Assembly (NCBI GenBank): GCA_015064725.1
Contig: SVRQ01000002.1
Location: 1 to 64,000, forward strand
DNA from: Oscillospiraceae bacterium
Lineage (GTDB): Bacteria; Bacillota; Clostridia; Oscillospirales; CAG-272
Reading direction: 5' to 3'
Length of the DNA stretch: 64,000 bases
Position numbers and translations under genes: made by a program. Below the pieces are notes generated by a model. It searched no databases and was not told the DNA's origin. It saw nothing but the letters and a program-made list of their open reading frames with translations. Shown piece after piece: positions 7,127 to 15,655 of this stretch (the stretch's first letter is position 1; every line of letters starts with the position of its first letter).

Positions 7127-7257
7127 GGGCAGTCTGTTTCCGCATAGTTTTTTAGAGCAAAAGACGATATGTGCCGCAGAATGCCTCGCGCTTTTTGCGG
7201 TACTCTATTTTTTCGCGGAGTGCCACGCAGAAAGGGCATTCTGCGATTTTTATTTTT
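7095..7257 (+). promoter_or_regulatory. Transcription attenuator with mutually exclusive hairpins
   Basis: Terminator: CGCAGAA (7226-7232), loop, TTCTGCG (7239-7245), then ATTTTTATTTTT. Its 3' arm can instead pair over 11 nt with 7175-7185 (CGCAGAATGCC with GGCATTCTGCG at 7235-7245), which would destroy the terminator. Leader codons CTATGCG (7095-7101) pair perfectly with CGCATAG (7141-7147), and ACTGC (7112-7116) with GCAGT (7129-7133). A further stem joins GGTACTC (about 7199-7205) to GAGTGCC (7218-7224). Ribosome position on the Tyr/Phe codons can thus select the fold. No T-box motif is present. Confidence 0.8.
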
Positions 7258-7290
7258 ACGGCGTTCGCCGCGTATTTGGGAGAATATATT

Positions 7291-8478
7291 ATGATTTCTG
7301 AAAAGATGCTTGCGCTTGGCAAAAAAAGCTCTGCCATCCGCGCGATATTTGAATACGGCAAAAAAAGAAAGGCGGAGATCGGGGAAGAAAACGTTTTTGA
7401 TTTTAGCCTCGGCAACCCCAGCGTCTGCCCCCCGCCAGTTGTAAACGAAACGATAAAAAAGCTTATTGAAGAGGCAGACCCCATAGATCTTCACGGTTAC
7501 ACCTCCGCCCCCGGCGATATGGACACAAGAAGCGCTATCGGCGCATACCTTGCAAGGACCTACGGCACGGATGACACAGCGGAAAATATCTATATGACCG
7601 TTGGTGCGGCGGCTTCTCTTACCATCACTCTCGGTGCGCTTGTTTGCAAAGGGGACGAGGTCATCGTGCTTGCACCGTATTTTCCCGAATACCGCGTTTT
7701 TGCCGAGCACGCCGGTGCAAAACTTTGCGAAGTACCTTGCCGCGCAGGAGATTTTCAGCTTGATACGCAGGCGCTTTCGGCGGCGGTGAACGAGCATACC
7801 AAAGCGATAATCGTAAACTCTCCGAACAATCCCACGGGAGTCGTACTTTCGCAGGAGAGCGTAAAGTCCCTTGCACAGATACTTTCGGAAAAAGAAAAAG
7901 AGTACGGACATCCTATATATATAATATCGGACGAGCCGTACCGCGAGCTCGTTTACGGCGGAGAGGCTCCGTATATACCTAATTATTATAACAACACGGT
8001 TTCCTGCTATTCGTTCAGCAAGTCCCTCTCTCTGCCCGGGGAGAGAATAGGATATATCTGCGTATCCAAAAGGTGCGTGGATTGGCGAGAGCTCTTCTTC
8101 GCTGTCTGCGGTGCGGGACGCGCACTCGGATTTGTCTGTGCGCCCAGCCTTATGCAAAAGGTCGTTCCCGCGTGCCTTGGCAAGACGGCGGATACTTCCA
8201 TATACGATACGAACAGAAAGCTTCTTTACAATGAGCTTACGCGCTACGGTTACGAATGTGTTTACCCGGACGGGGCTTTTTATATGTTCGTAAAAGCTTT
8301 TGAGGATGATGCGGGCGCATTTTGCGAAAAAGCTAAGGAGCACGAGCTTTTGCTCGTCCCCTCCGATTCCTTCGGCGTTGCAGGCTACGTCAGGATCTCA
8401 TATTGCGTTAAAACAGAGCAGATAGAACGCGCGCTTCCTGCGTTTTGCGCCCTTGCAAAAGATTACGGAAAGATTTGA
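7291..8478 (+). CDS. Pyridoxal-phosphate aminotransferase, class I/II (probable aromatic)
   Basis: A 395-residue fold-type I aminotransferase. The segments NSPNNPTGVVLS (cofactor and substrate-binding Asn/Pro), ISDEPYRELVYG (Asp that pairs with the pyridine nitrogen, Tyr) and SFSKSLSLPGERIGYI (Schiff-base Lys, phosphate-binding Arg) are all in order, and a C-terminal YVRISYCV Arg segment binds the alpha-carboxylate. It is the first gene after the Tyr/Phe attenuator and is followed by pheA. It therefore probably performs the last step of Phe and Tyr synthesis, transaminating phenylpyruvate and hydroxyphenylpyruvate; substrate choice is inferred from context. I chose the ATG at 7291 (GGGAG 8-9 nt upstream) over a 40-codon extension that would run through the terminator. 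Confidence 0.9.
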   Translation: MISEKMLALGKKSSAIRAIFEYGKKRKAEIGEENVFDFSLGNPSVCPPPVVNETIKKLIEEADPIDLHGYTSAPGDMDTRSAIGAYLARTYGTDDTAENIYMTVGAAASLTITLGALVCKGDEVIVLAPYFPEYRVFAEHAGAKLCEVPCRAGDFQLDTQALSAAVNEHTKAIIVNSPNNPTGVVLSQESVKSLAQILSEKEKEYGHPIYIISDEPYRELVYGGEAPYIPNYYNNTVSCYSFSKSLSLPGERIGYICVSKRCVDWRELFFAVCGAGRALGFVCAPSLMQKVVPACLGKTADTSIYDTNRKLLYNELTRYGYECVYPDGAFYMFVKAFEDDAGAFCEKAKEHELLLVPSDSFGVAGYVRISYCVKTEQIERALPAFCALAKDYGKI

Positions 8479-8491
8479 ACGGAGAATAACA

Positions 8492-9574
8492 ATGGATAAA
8501 CTTGAAAAAGCAAGAATAGAGATAAACGAAGCGGACAAGGGTATCGCAGAGCTTTTCTGCAAGAGAATGAATGCGGTGCGCACCGTTGCGGAATATAAGA
8601 TGGAGCGCGGTCTTCCCATACTCGATGCCGCACGCGAGGAGGCTGTCGTTATAAAAAACAGCGCGCTTGTGGAGGACGAGGAGCTTCGCGCTTACTACGT
8701 AAACTTTATAAAATATACGATGGAGCTTTCCAGAAACTTTCAGCATAAGCTCATAAGTGGCGCAAGGATAGCGTACAGCGGTATTCCCGGGGCATTTGCC
8801 TCCCTTGCCGCGCGTAAGCTTTTCCCGGACGGAGAGCACGTTGCATACCCGAACTTCGAGGCGGCTTACAACGCCGTTGTGAACGGCGAGTGCGACAGCG
8901 TGGTGCTTCCCATCGAAAACAGCTATGCCGGCGAGGTTGGTCAGGTTATGGACCTTATATTCTTCGGCTCGCTTTACATAAATAACGTAATGAGTCTTGC
9001 GGTGACGCAGAACCTTCTCGGTGTTCCGGGCGCAAGACTTGAGGATATAAAGCAGGCGGTGAGCCATCCGCAGGCAATAGAGCAGTCCTCCGTTTATTTG
9101 CATGAGCATAATATCACGCCCGTGCAGTTTTCCAATACGGCGCTTGCGGCGAAGCACGTTGCAGAGCTTGGGGATAAGAGCGTTGCCGCTATCGCGGGCG
9201 ACGAGGCGGCAAAGATATACGGGCTTAACGTGCTTGCCCACGGCATTAACGAAAGCGGTATGAATACGACGCGCTTTGCAACTCTTTCCCGTGTGGAAAA
9301 CAAGCGCGAGGGCAGACCCGATGATAACTTTATGCTCGTTTTCACGGTTAAAAACGAGGCGGGCGCTCTTGCCAAGGCGATGGATATTATCGGTAAGTAC
9401 GGATACAATATGCGCGGACTTCACTCCCGCCCGATGAAATCGCTTATGTGGCAGTATTACTTCTATCTTGAAGCAGAAGGAAACGTAAGGACGGAAAACG
9501 GCAAAAAGATGATGGAGGAGCTGAAAGCGGTTTGCGATAAGCTCAAGCTCGTCGGCTCTTACGCGGTGAAGTGA
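8492..9574 (+). CDS. pheA: Bifunctional chorismate mutase / prephenate dehydratase (P-protein)
   Basis: A 360-residue fusion enzyme converting chorismate to prephenate and on to phenylpyruvate. Residues about 1-90 form the AroQ-type mutase (RIEINEADKGIAELFCKRM, VAEYKMERGLPILD). The dehydratase domain follows (RIAYSGIPGAFASLAARKLF, LPIENSYAGEV, and TTRFATLSR, whose Thr-Arg-Phe is the dehydratase signature). An ACT domain begins near 280 (GALAKAMDIIGKYGYNMRGL). The Phe-binding ACT motifs read GALA and HSRP, where Escherichia coli PheA has GALV and ESRP, so feedback inhibition may differ. CGGAG stands 7 nt before the ATG. It begins 13 bp after the aminotransferase. Confidence 0.96.
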   Translation: MDKLEKARIEINEADKGIAELFCKRMNAVRTVAEYKMERGLPILDAAREEAVVIKNSALVEDEELRAYYVNFIKYTMELSRNFQHKLISGARIAYSGIPGAFASLAARKLFPDGEHVAYPNFEAAYNAVVNGECDSVVLPIENSYAGEVGQVMDLIFFGSLYINNVMSLAVTQNLLGVPGARLEDIKQAVSHPQAIEQSSVYLHEHNITPVQFSNTALAAKHVAELGDKSVAAIAGDEAAKIYGLNVLAHGINESGMNTTRFATLSRVENKREGRPDDNFMLVFTVKNEAGALAKAMDIIGKYGYNMRGLHSRPMKSLMWQYYFYLEAEGNVRTENGKKMMEELKAVCDKLKLVGSYAVK

Positions 9575-9580
9575 TAGAAA

Positions 9581-9605
9581 AAGCCTTACCCAATGGGGGA
9601 GGCTT
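9581..9605 (+). other. Intercistronic hairpin between pheA and aroB
   Basis: AAGCCTTACCC (9581-9591), AAT loop, GGGGGAGGCTT (9595-9605): an 11-bp stem with one mismatch in the 47-bp spacer. There is no U-run directly after it, so it is more likely an mRNA processing or stability element than a terminator. Confidence 0.5.
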
Positions 9606-9621
9606 ACGGAAAGGATTTTTT

Positions 9622-10641
9622 ATGACAATACACGTTGAGCTCGGTGTATCGAGCTATGATATAGAACTCTCCCGCGGTGCGCTCCGCCGCGCAGGCGAGC
9701 TTATCCCTATGCAGAGGAAGGTACTTGTCGTAACGGACAGCGGCGTTCCCGCGGAATATGCGGACACGGTAGCCTCCTTTGCAAAGACCGCCGTCAAGGC
9801 GGTCATCCCCGAGGGTGAGGCAAGCAAAAATTTCGATTCCTTAGAGATGCTCCTTGCAAAAATGCTTGATGCAGGCTTTACGCGCAAGGATGCGGTAATT
9901 GCCGTCGGCGGCGGTGTTGTCGGTGACCTTGCCGGATTTGCCGCATCGATGTATATGCGCGGAATAGATTTTTATAATATCCCCACAACGCTTCTCTCCC
10001 AGGTGGACTCCTCCATCGGCGGAAAGACGGCGGTGGATTTTCACGGATACAAAAACGTTATCGGCGCGTTCTATCAGCCCAAAAAGGTCATTATCGACCC
10101 GAACGTGCTTAAAACTCTCGAAAAACGTCAAGTCGCCGCAGGTATGGCGGAGGCAATAAAAATGTCCGCAACGTCGGATGCCAAAATGTTTGCCTCTCTC
10201 GAGAGCGCGGACGATATTTATGCGGATATAGACACGGTTATAGAAAAAGCGCTTCGTATTAAAAAATACGTTGTGGAATGCGATGAAAAGGAAGCGGGAC
10301 TTCGCAAGATACTCAATTTCGGCCATACCGTGGGTCACGGAATAGAAACGCAGCAGGAAGGCGCTCTTTACCACGGAGAATGTGTGGCACTTGGTATGCT
10401 TCCCATGTGCTCCGAGGGCGTGAGAGAAAGACTTATCCCCGTGCTCAAAAAGGCGGGGCTTTCCACAGAGCTTTCTCTTTCGGAGGATGAGCTTAAAAAT
10501 GTTATGACGGCGGTCTCTCACGATAAAAAGAGTGCTGCCGACGGTATTGATGCTGTACTTGTAAACGAGATAGGAAGCTTTGAAATAAAGAAGCTTACAC
10601 TTTCCGAAATAGAAGAAAAAACAAAAAAGATCTTTGCATAA
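9622..10641 (+). CDS. aroB: 3-dehydroquinate synthase
   Basis: A 339-residue NAD- and metal-dependent enzyme that cyclises DAHP to 3-dehydroquinate. Visible motifs are EGEASKNF, VGGGVVGDLAGFAASMYMRG (NAD loop), IPTTLLSQVDSSIGGKTAVD (substrate and NAD contacts), the AAGMAEAIKM segment with a metal-ligand Glu, and NFGHTVGHGIE with the metal-ligand His. The length is typical (340-365 aa). The ATG at 9622 is chosen for AAAGGA 7 nt upstream; an in-frame extension of 17 codons would overlap pheA and cross the hairpin. It belongs to the aromatic operon. Confidence 0.97.
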   Translation: MTIHVELGVSSYDIELSRGALRRAGELIPMQRKVLVVTDSGVPAEYADTVASFAKTAVKAVIPEGEASKNFDSLEMLLAKMLDAGFTRKDAVIAVGGGVVGDLAGFAASMYMRGIDFYNIPTTLLSQVDSSIGGKTAVDFHGYKNVIGAFYQPKKVIIDPNVLKTLEKRQVAAGMAEAIKMSATSDAKMFASLESADDIYADIDTVIEKALRIKKYVVECDEKEAGLRKILNFGHTVGHGIETQQEGALYHGECVALGMLPMCSEGVRERLIPVLKKAGLSTELSLSEDELKNVMTAVSHDKKSAADGIDAVLVNEIGSFEIKKLTLSEIEEKTKKIFA

Positions 10642-10652
10642 GGAGAAATAAT

Positions 10653-11744
10653 ATGAAAAATACCTTCGGAACCTCTGTAAGCCTTACCGTTTTCGGAGAG
10701 AGCCACGGTCCGTTCATAGGCGCTGTGCTTGACGGACTTGCCCCCGGTATCGAGGTAAACGAGGAGGATATAAAACACGCACTAACGCTTCGCCGCCCTG
10801 CGGGAAGGATCTCCACGTCAAGACAGGAGAAGGATGAGTACGTTATAGCAAGCGGAGTTTTCGAGGGGAAGACCACGGGAACTCCCATTGCGATAATCAT
10901 TCCCAATGCGGATACAAGAAGCAAGGATTATAAGAAAACTTACGGTCTTGCGCGCCCGGGTCACGCGGATTTTGCGGCTTTTTGCAAATATCACGGCTTT
11001 GAGGACTATCGCGGAGGCGGCCATTTTTCGGGTAGAGTAACCTCTGCACTCGTTGCGGCGGGCGCTGTTGCGCGCGCCGCCCTTGCAAAAAAGGAGATAT
11101 ACCTTGGAACGCACATAAAAGAGCTTGCGGGCGTGCCGGACAGAGCCTTTGAAGACCTTAAAGCGGATATAGACGAGCTTTACGGCAAGGTTTTCCCCGT
11201 GCTTTCCTCCGAAGCGGAGGAAAAAATGCGCGCCGAGATAGAAAAGGCGGCGGCAGAGGGCGACAGCGTCGGCGCACTTCTTGAAACAGTCGTTATAGGT
11301 ATGCCTGCCGGCGTGGGAGAGCCTTATTTTGACTCTGTTGAAAGCGTTATCTCCCATATGATGTTCTCCATACCCGGTGTCAAAGGCGTGCTCTTTGGCG
11401 CGGGAACGGATTTTGCAAAGATGCGTGGAAGCGAAGCCAACGATGCTTTCCGTATGGACGGAAACGGAAACGTATATACGAAAACGAACAACAACGGCGG
11501 CGTGAACGGCGGCATTACGAACGGAAGCCCCCTCCGCTTTACAACGGTCATAAAGCCCACGCCGTCTATTTATAAAAAACAGGAAACGATAGATTTTATA
11601 AACGGCGAAGAAAAAGATATTTCAATAGAAGGCCGCCACGACCCCTGCATTGCCCACAGAGCAAGGATCGTTGCAGACAGCTTGACGGCGATAGCGCTTT
11701 GCGATATACTTTCCGGCAGATACGGCACGGACTTTTTTGCGTGA
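10653..11744 (+). CDS. aroC: Chorismate synthase
   Basis: A 363-residue enzyme making chorismate from EPSP with reduced FMN. Motifs GESHGPFIGAVLDGLAPG near the N-terminus, the glycine-rich RGGGHFSGR near residue 115-125, and RHDPCIAHRA near the C-terminus match the family's three signatures, including the His residues thought to assist catalysis. In the second signature His-Phe-Ser-Gly replaces the commoner Arg-Phe/Ser-Ser-Gly-Arg. AAGGAG lies 7-8 nt before the ATG, 11 bp after aroB stops. No flavin-reductase domain is attached, so FMN must be reduced by another protein. Confidence 0.97.
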   Translation: MKNTFGTSVSLTVFGESHGPFIGAVLDGLAPGIEVNEEDIKHALTLRRPAGRISTSRQEKDEYVIASGVFEGKTTGTPIAIIIPNADTRSKDYKKTYGLARPGHADFAAFCKYHGFEDYRGGGHFSGRVTSALVAAGAVARAALAKKEIYLGTHIKELAGVPDRAFEDLKADIDELYGKVFPVLSSEAEEKMRAEIEKAAAEGDSVGALLETVVIGMPAGVGEPYFDSVESVISHMMFSIPGVKGVLFGAGTDFAKMRGSEANDAFRMDGNGNVYTKTNNNGGVNGGITNGSPLRFTTVIKPTPSIYKKQETIDFINGEEKDISIEGRHDPCIAHRARIVADSLTAIALCDILSGRYGTDFFA

Positions 11745-11760
11745 GCCAAAGGAGAAGATT

Positions 11761-13014
11761 ATGAGATACGGTTTACTCGGAGAAAAGCTGCCGCACAGCT
11801 TTTCCAAGGAGATACACGAAAAGCTCGGCAGATATAAATACGAGCTTATAGAAGTTGCAAAAGAGGATTTTCCTTCTTTTGCGGAGAAAAGAGATTTTAC
11901 GGCTATAAATGTCACCATCCCTTATAAGCGCGATATTATCCCTTACCTCGAAACGATAAGCGAGCAGGCGGAGAAGATAGGTGCTGTAAACGTAGCGATA
12001 AACAAGGATGGCAAGCTCCACGGCTATAACACGGACTTTGCAGGTCTTCGCGGACTTATACTTCGCGCGGGCTTTGACCTTAAAGGTAAGACGGTGCTCA
12101 TCCTCGGATATGGCGGCACGAGCAGAACGGCAAACGCCGTTTGCGCGGATCTCGGTGCAAAATGCGTGAAATTTGTAAAAAGAAGTGCATCAGACGGCAT
12201 CATCTCCTATGCGGACGCGGCGCGCGATTATGCGGATGCCGAATATATCATAAACACATCCCCTGCGGGAATGTATCCGAGTACGGATGCAAGCCCGTTT
12301 GACGGAAGCGGTGTGAGCCTTGCGGATTTTCCGCGCCTTTGCGGTGTGGTTGATGTAATATACAATCCGCTTCGCACGAAGCTCGTTACAGAGGCACAGC
12401 TTCGCGGTGTTCCCGCCGTGGGCGGCCTTTATATGCTTGTTGCACAGGCAACGGCGGCGGCAGAGCTTTTTACGGGAGAGAGCGTTGCGGACGAGGCAAC
12501 GGAAGGAATATTCAAGGATCTTCTTCTTGCAAAGCAGAACTTGGTGCTTACCGGTATGCCGGGAAGCGGCAAAAGCACCGTCGGCGCGCTCCTTGCACAG
12601 AAGCTTTGCAGAAAGTTTTATGATACGGATGAAGAATTTACGAAAAAATACGGCACACCTGCCGATTATATAAGGGAGAACGGCGAGAGCGCCTTCCGCG
12701 ATGCGGAAAGCGCCGTTATTGCAGAGCTTTGTGCGGGCGTTACGGGCGCGGTCATCTCTACGGGCGGCGGCGCGATACTTCGCAGAGAGAATATATATGC
12801 GCTTCGCGCAAACGGCAGGATATATTTTATAGATAGAGATATAAGCACGATAGTTCCCACAAGCGACCGTCCTCTTTCCTCCGATATGGATATGCTCCGC
12901 AAGAGATATGAGGAAAGATATCCCATCTACACGGGCACGTGCGACGTTCACGTTATAAATGACGGCACGGCACAGGAAACGGCGCAAAAAATCACGGAGG
13001 ATTTTACAAAATGA
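11761..13014 (+). CDS. aroE-aroK: Fused shikimate dehydrogenase / shikimate kinase
   Basis: A single 417-residue chain with two pathway enzymes. Residues 1 to about 258 are AroE: SFSKEIHEKL (shikimate-binding Ser), NVTIPYKRD with catalytic Lys56, NTDFAGL with Asp92, and the NADP loop ILGYGGTSRTA near 114-124. From about 260 comes AroK: Walker A GMPGSGKST (265-273), YDTDEEF with the shikimate-binding Asp, ESAFRDAE with the Arg, STGGGAILR and the SDRPLSSD lid Arg. The fusion delivers shikimate directly to the kinase. AAAGGAG precedes the ATG by 6-7 nt, which sets the start 16 bp after aroC. The 3' end overlaps aroQ by 4 bp. Confidence 0.95.
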   Translation: MRYGLLGEKLPHSFSKEIHEKLGRYKYELIEVAKEDFPSFAEKRDFTAINVTIPYKRDIIPYLETISEQAEKIGAVNVAINKDGKLHGYNTDFAGLRGLILRAGFDLKGKTVLILGYGGTSRTANAVCADLGAKCVKFVKRSASDGIISYADAARDYADAEYIINTSPAGMYPSTDASPFDGSGVSLADFPRLCGVVDVIYNPLRTKLVTEAQLRGVPAVGGLYMLVAQATAAAELFTGESVADEATEGIFKDLLLAKQNLVLTGMPGSGKSTVGALLAQKLCRKFYDTDEEFTKKYGTPADYIRENGESAFRDAESAVIAELCAGVTGAVISTGGGAILRRENIYALRANGRIYFIDRDISTIVPTSDRPLSSDMDMLRKRYEERYPIYTGTCDVHVINDGTAQETAQKITEDFTK

Positions 13015-13454
13015 AGATACTTGTTATAAACGGACCAAATCTTAATATGCTCGGCATACGAGAGCCCGATATTTACGGAAAGAGCACTTATGCGGACCTT
13101 TGCAAAATGATAGAGGAACATTGCGCCGAAAAAGGCGTTGAGGTCGAGATATACCAATCCAACTACGAGGGCGACCTTGTAACGAAGATACAGAAGGCGC
13201 TCGGCGTTTTCGACGGCATAGTTATCAATCCTGCGGCTTACACGCATACGAGCGTTGCGCTTCTCGATGCGCTCAAGGCGGTTGCCATCCGTGCGGTGGA
13301 GGTGCATATCTCCGACGTTTCCAAGCGCGAGGGCTTCAGAAGCATCAGCTTCGTGCGCGAATACTGCGAAAAGACCATCGCGGGACACGGATTTGCGGGC
13401 TACCTTGAGGCGATAGACGCGCTTCTTGCCCCTCCTGCGGAAATGAGAGCGTAA
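13011..13454 (+). CDS. aroQ: 3-dehydroquinate dehydratase, type II
   Basis: A 147-residue type II enzyme (dodecameric in relatives) dehydrating 3-dehydroquinate to 3-dehydroshikimate. It opens ILVINGPNLNMLGIREPDIYG, with the family's catalytic Arg and flexible-loop Tyr. Then come QSNYEGDLVTKIQ, INPAAYTHTSVALLDAL and EVHISDVSKREGFRS, which contain the catalytic Asn and His. The ATGA overlap with aroE-aroK suggests translational coupling. One base separates its stop from aroA. Confidence 0.97.
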   Translation: MKILVINGPNLNMLGIREPDIYGKSTYADLCKMIEEHCAEKGVEVEIYQSNYEGDLVTKIQKALGVFDGIVINPAAYTHTSVALLDALKAVAIRAVEVHISDVSKREGFRSISFVREYCEKTIAGHGFAGYLEAIDALLAPPAEMRA

Positions 13455-13455
13455 T

Positions 13456-14676
13456 ATGGACGTTATTATAGAAAAAAGCAAGGCGAACGGAACTGTCGAT
13501 GCGCCCCCCTCCAAAAGCTTTGCACACAGGCTTATAATCTGTGCCGCCCTTGCGGGAAAAAGCGAGGTGCGCGGTGTTGAGGGAAGCGAGGATATTCTTG
13601 CTACTCTTGACTGTGCCGCCGCTTGCTTTGGTGCGAAATACGAAAAAAACGGGGAAAACTACGTATTCTCCGAAAGCGACGTTCGCGGCAAGGCGCAGGG
13701 CGCGCTTATGTGCCGCGAAAGCGGAAGCACGATGCGCTTTTTTATCCCACTCTGTCTTGTAAAAAATACAGAGTGCGTGCTTTACGGCAGCGAAAAGCTC
13801 TTGACCCGTCCCCTTACGGTATATGAGGACATCTGCCGAGAGCAGGGAATAACGTTTTCCCACGAGGGAGACCGTATCCGCGTTTGCGGTCCTCTTAAAT
13901 CGGGCAAGTTTACCGTTCCCGGCAACATTTCAAGTCAGTTTATAAGCGGACTTATGTTTGCGCTCCCGTTGCTTTCGGGCGACAGCGAGATATGCATTCT
14001 CCCTCCGCTTGACAGCAAGCCGTATATCGATATAACGATGGAAGCCCTTGAAAGATTCGGCGTGAGTGCCGTTTGGAAGGATGAGCTTACCATTTATATA
14101 AAAGGAAACCAAAAATACACTCCCGCGTGCGAGCGTGTGGAGGGGGATTTTTCAAATGCCGCGTTTCTTTCCGCGCTTGATGTTCTCGGTGGGGACGTTA
14201 CCGTGGAAAACCTTAACGAAAACAGCACACAGGGCGATAAAGCCTATATAGAGCAGTTCCGCGCTCTCTGCGAAGGCTCGCCCACGATAAATATTTCGGA
14301 TTGTCCGGATCTTGCACCCATCCTTATGAGTGTGGCGGCGGTCAAAAACGGTGTGACCCTCACGGGAACGGCGCGTCTTAAAATAAAAGAGAGCGACAGA
14401 GGCGCGGTTATGGCACGGGAGCTTGCCAAATTCGGAGTTCCCGTTACCGTGAACGAGGATACCATCACGGTGGAGGGCGGACACTTCCGCGCACCGAACG
14501 AGCCGCTTGACGGCCACAACGATCACAGGGTCGTTATGTCTATGGCGGTGCTGTGTACGCTTACGGGCGGAAAAATACTTGGGGCGCAGGCGGTGAAAAA
14601 GAGCTACCCCACGTTCTTTGAAACAATAAAGAAGCTTGGAATAGAGGTTTTTGAAAGTGGAAATTCAGAAGGATAA
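13456..14676 (+). CDS. aroA: EPSP synthase (3-phosphoshikimate 1-carboxyvinyltransferase)
   Basis: A 406-residue enzyme joining PEP to shikimate-3-phosphate. Motifs: PPSKSFAHRLII (catalytic Lys and Ser), CRESGSTMRFFIPL (the PEP-binding loop, with Ser-Gly-Ser where plant-like class I enzymes have Gly-Thr-Ala), SSQFISGLMFALPLLSG, KESDRGAVMARELAKFG (Lys-Glu-Ser-Asp-Arg) and GHNDHRVVMSMAV. It is shorter than the usual 425-440 aa and its PEP loop resembles the less glyphosate-sensitive types; that is inference only. It starts one base after aroQ and overlaps tyrA at its 3' end. Confidence 0.96.
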   Translation: MDVIIEKSKANGTVDAPPSKSFAHRLIICAALAGKSEVRGVEGSEDILATLDCAAACFGAKYEKNGENYVFSESDVRGKAQGALMCRESGSTMRFFIPLCLVKNTECVLYGSEKLLTRPLTVYEDICREQGITFSHEGDRIRVCGPLKSGKFTVPGNISSQFISGLMFALPLLSGDSEICILPPLDSKPYIDITMEALERFGVSAVWKDELTIYIKGNQKYTPACERVEGDFSNAAFLSALDVLGGDVTVENLNENSTQGDKAYIEQFRALCEGSPTINISDCPDLAPILMSVAAVKNGVTLTGTARLKIKESDRGAVMARELAKFGVPVTVNEDTITVEGGHFRAPNEPLDGHNDHRVVMSMAVLCTLTGGKILGAQAVKKSYPTFFETIKKLGIEVFESGNSEG

Positions 14677-15514
14677 AAAAATACTCATCGTAGGTCTTGG
14701 ACTTCTCGGCGGCAGCTACGCGCAATCGCTCACACGTCAGGGCTACGAGGTATATGCGATAACAAGAAAGCAGAGCACGATAGACTATGCGCTCGAACAC
14801 GGTATGATAAAAGCCGGAACAACACAGATCGATGAAAAGATGATCGCCGATGCCGATATCGCCGTTTTTGCGCTCTATCCCCATATTTTTATCGAGTGGA
14901 TAGAGCAGAACGGAAAGTATTTCAAAAAAGGCGCGATAATCACGGACGTTACGGGTGTTAAATGCGGGATCGTGGATAAGATACAGGCGCTTCTCCCCGA
15001 GGGAGTGGAGTTCATCGGCGCACACCCGATGGCGGGTAAAGAGGTTTACGGTATTGAAAACAGCAACGAGGAAATGTTCAAGGGTGCAAACTATATCGTT
15101 ACGCCTACGGAGAAGAACAGCCGCGAGGCTGTTGAGATCTGCAAGGAGCTTGGAAGAATGCTTGGCTTTGGCAACGTAACGGAGCTTACCCCCCAGAAGC
15201 ACGACAGAATGATAGGATTTCTTTCCCAGCTTACGCACTGTATCGCCGTTGCGCTTATGACCTGCAACGATGACGCAAACCTTTGCAAATATACGGGCGA
15301 CTCCTTCCGCGATCTTACAAGGATAGCACGCATCAACGAGGATATGTGGAGCGAGCTCTTTATGCTCAACAAGGATATACTTATTTCCGAAATGAAGGCG
15401 TTCGGCGGAGAGCTTGAAAAGCTTCGCCGCGCTATGGAAACGGACGACGTGGAAACTATGAAGAAGATGATGCGCGTTTCCACAGAGCGCCGTGCAATGT
15501 TTGACAAAAAGTGA
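14657..15514 (+). CDS. tyrA: Prephenate dehydrogenase
   Basis: A 285-residue NAD(P)-dependent enzyme oxidatively decarboxylating prephenate to 4-hydroxyphenylpyruvate. The Rossmann loop ILIVGLGLLGGSYA lies at the N-terminus and the catalytic-His motif IGAHPMAGKE near residue 125, followed by the helical dimerisation half. No ACT domain is attached; the chain ends about where the catalytic core ends, so allosteric control is not evident. I chose GTG at 14657 (GAGG 9 nt upstream) rather than TTG at 14651 (3-nt spacing). Either way it overlaps aroA by 20-26 bp and is probably translationally coupled. Confidence 0.92.
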   Translation: MEIQKDKKILIVGLGLLGGSYAQSLTRQGYEVYAITRKQSTIDYALEHGMIKAGTTQIDEKMIADADIAVFALYPHIFIEWIEQNGKYFKKGAIITDVTGVKCGIVDKIQALLPEGVEFIGAHPMAGKEVYGIENSNEEMFKGANYIVTPTEKNSREAVEICKELGRMLGFGNVTELTPQKHDRMIGFLSQLTHCIAVALMTCNDDANLCKYTGDSFRDLTRIARINEDMWSELFMLNKDILISEMKAFGGELEKLRRAMETDDVETMKKMMRVSTERRAMFDKK

Positions 15515-15567
15515 TATTACAGTGTTTATAATATTTAACCGAGGTTTATGCTTAAAACGCGGCGGTT

Positions 15568-15612
15568 TTTGCTTCTTTTTTGTAACTTTTTTCTTTCAAA
15601 AAGAAAAAAGTT
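15568..15612. repeat. Solo terminus of the dispersed non-coding element
   Basis: In the 141-bp tyrA-aroF gap, GCTTC-T(6)-GTAAC leads into a 13-bp stem (15584-15596 with 15600-15612, AACTTTTTTCTTT / AAAGAAAAAAGTT). The same order, GCTTCTTTTTGTAAC plus hairpin, forms one end of the elements at 16773-17388 and 23669-24171. Confidence 0.65.
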
Positions 15613-15655
15613 AACTGAAAAACAAAATTTTAAAAATCTCAGGAGAATTTTTATT

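Noticed and set aside
7126-7290. T-box riboswitch ahead of the aminotransferase gene
   Set aside because: Only a loose TGCGGTACTC resemblance; the 14-nt T-box core and specifier stem are absent, and a Tyr/Phe leader peptide explains the structure better.
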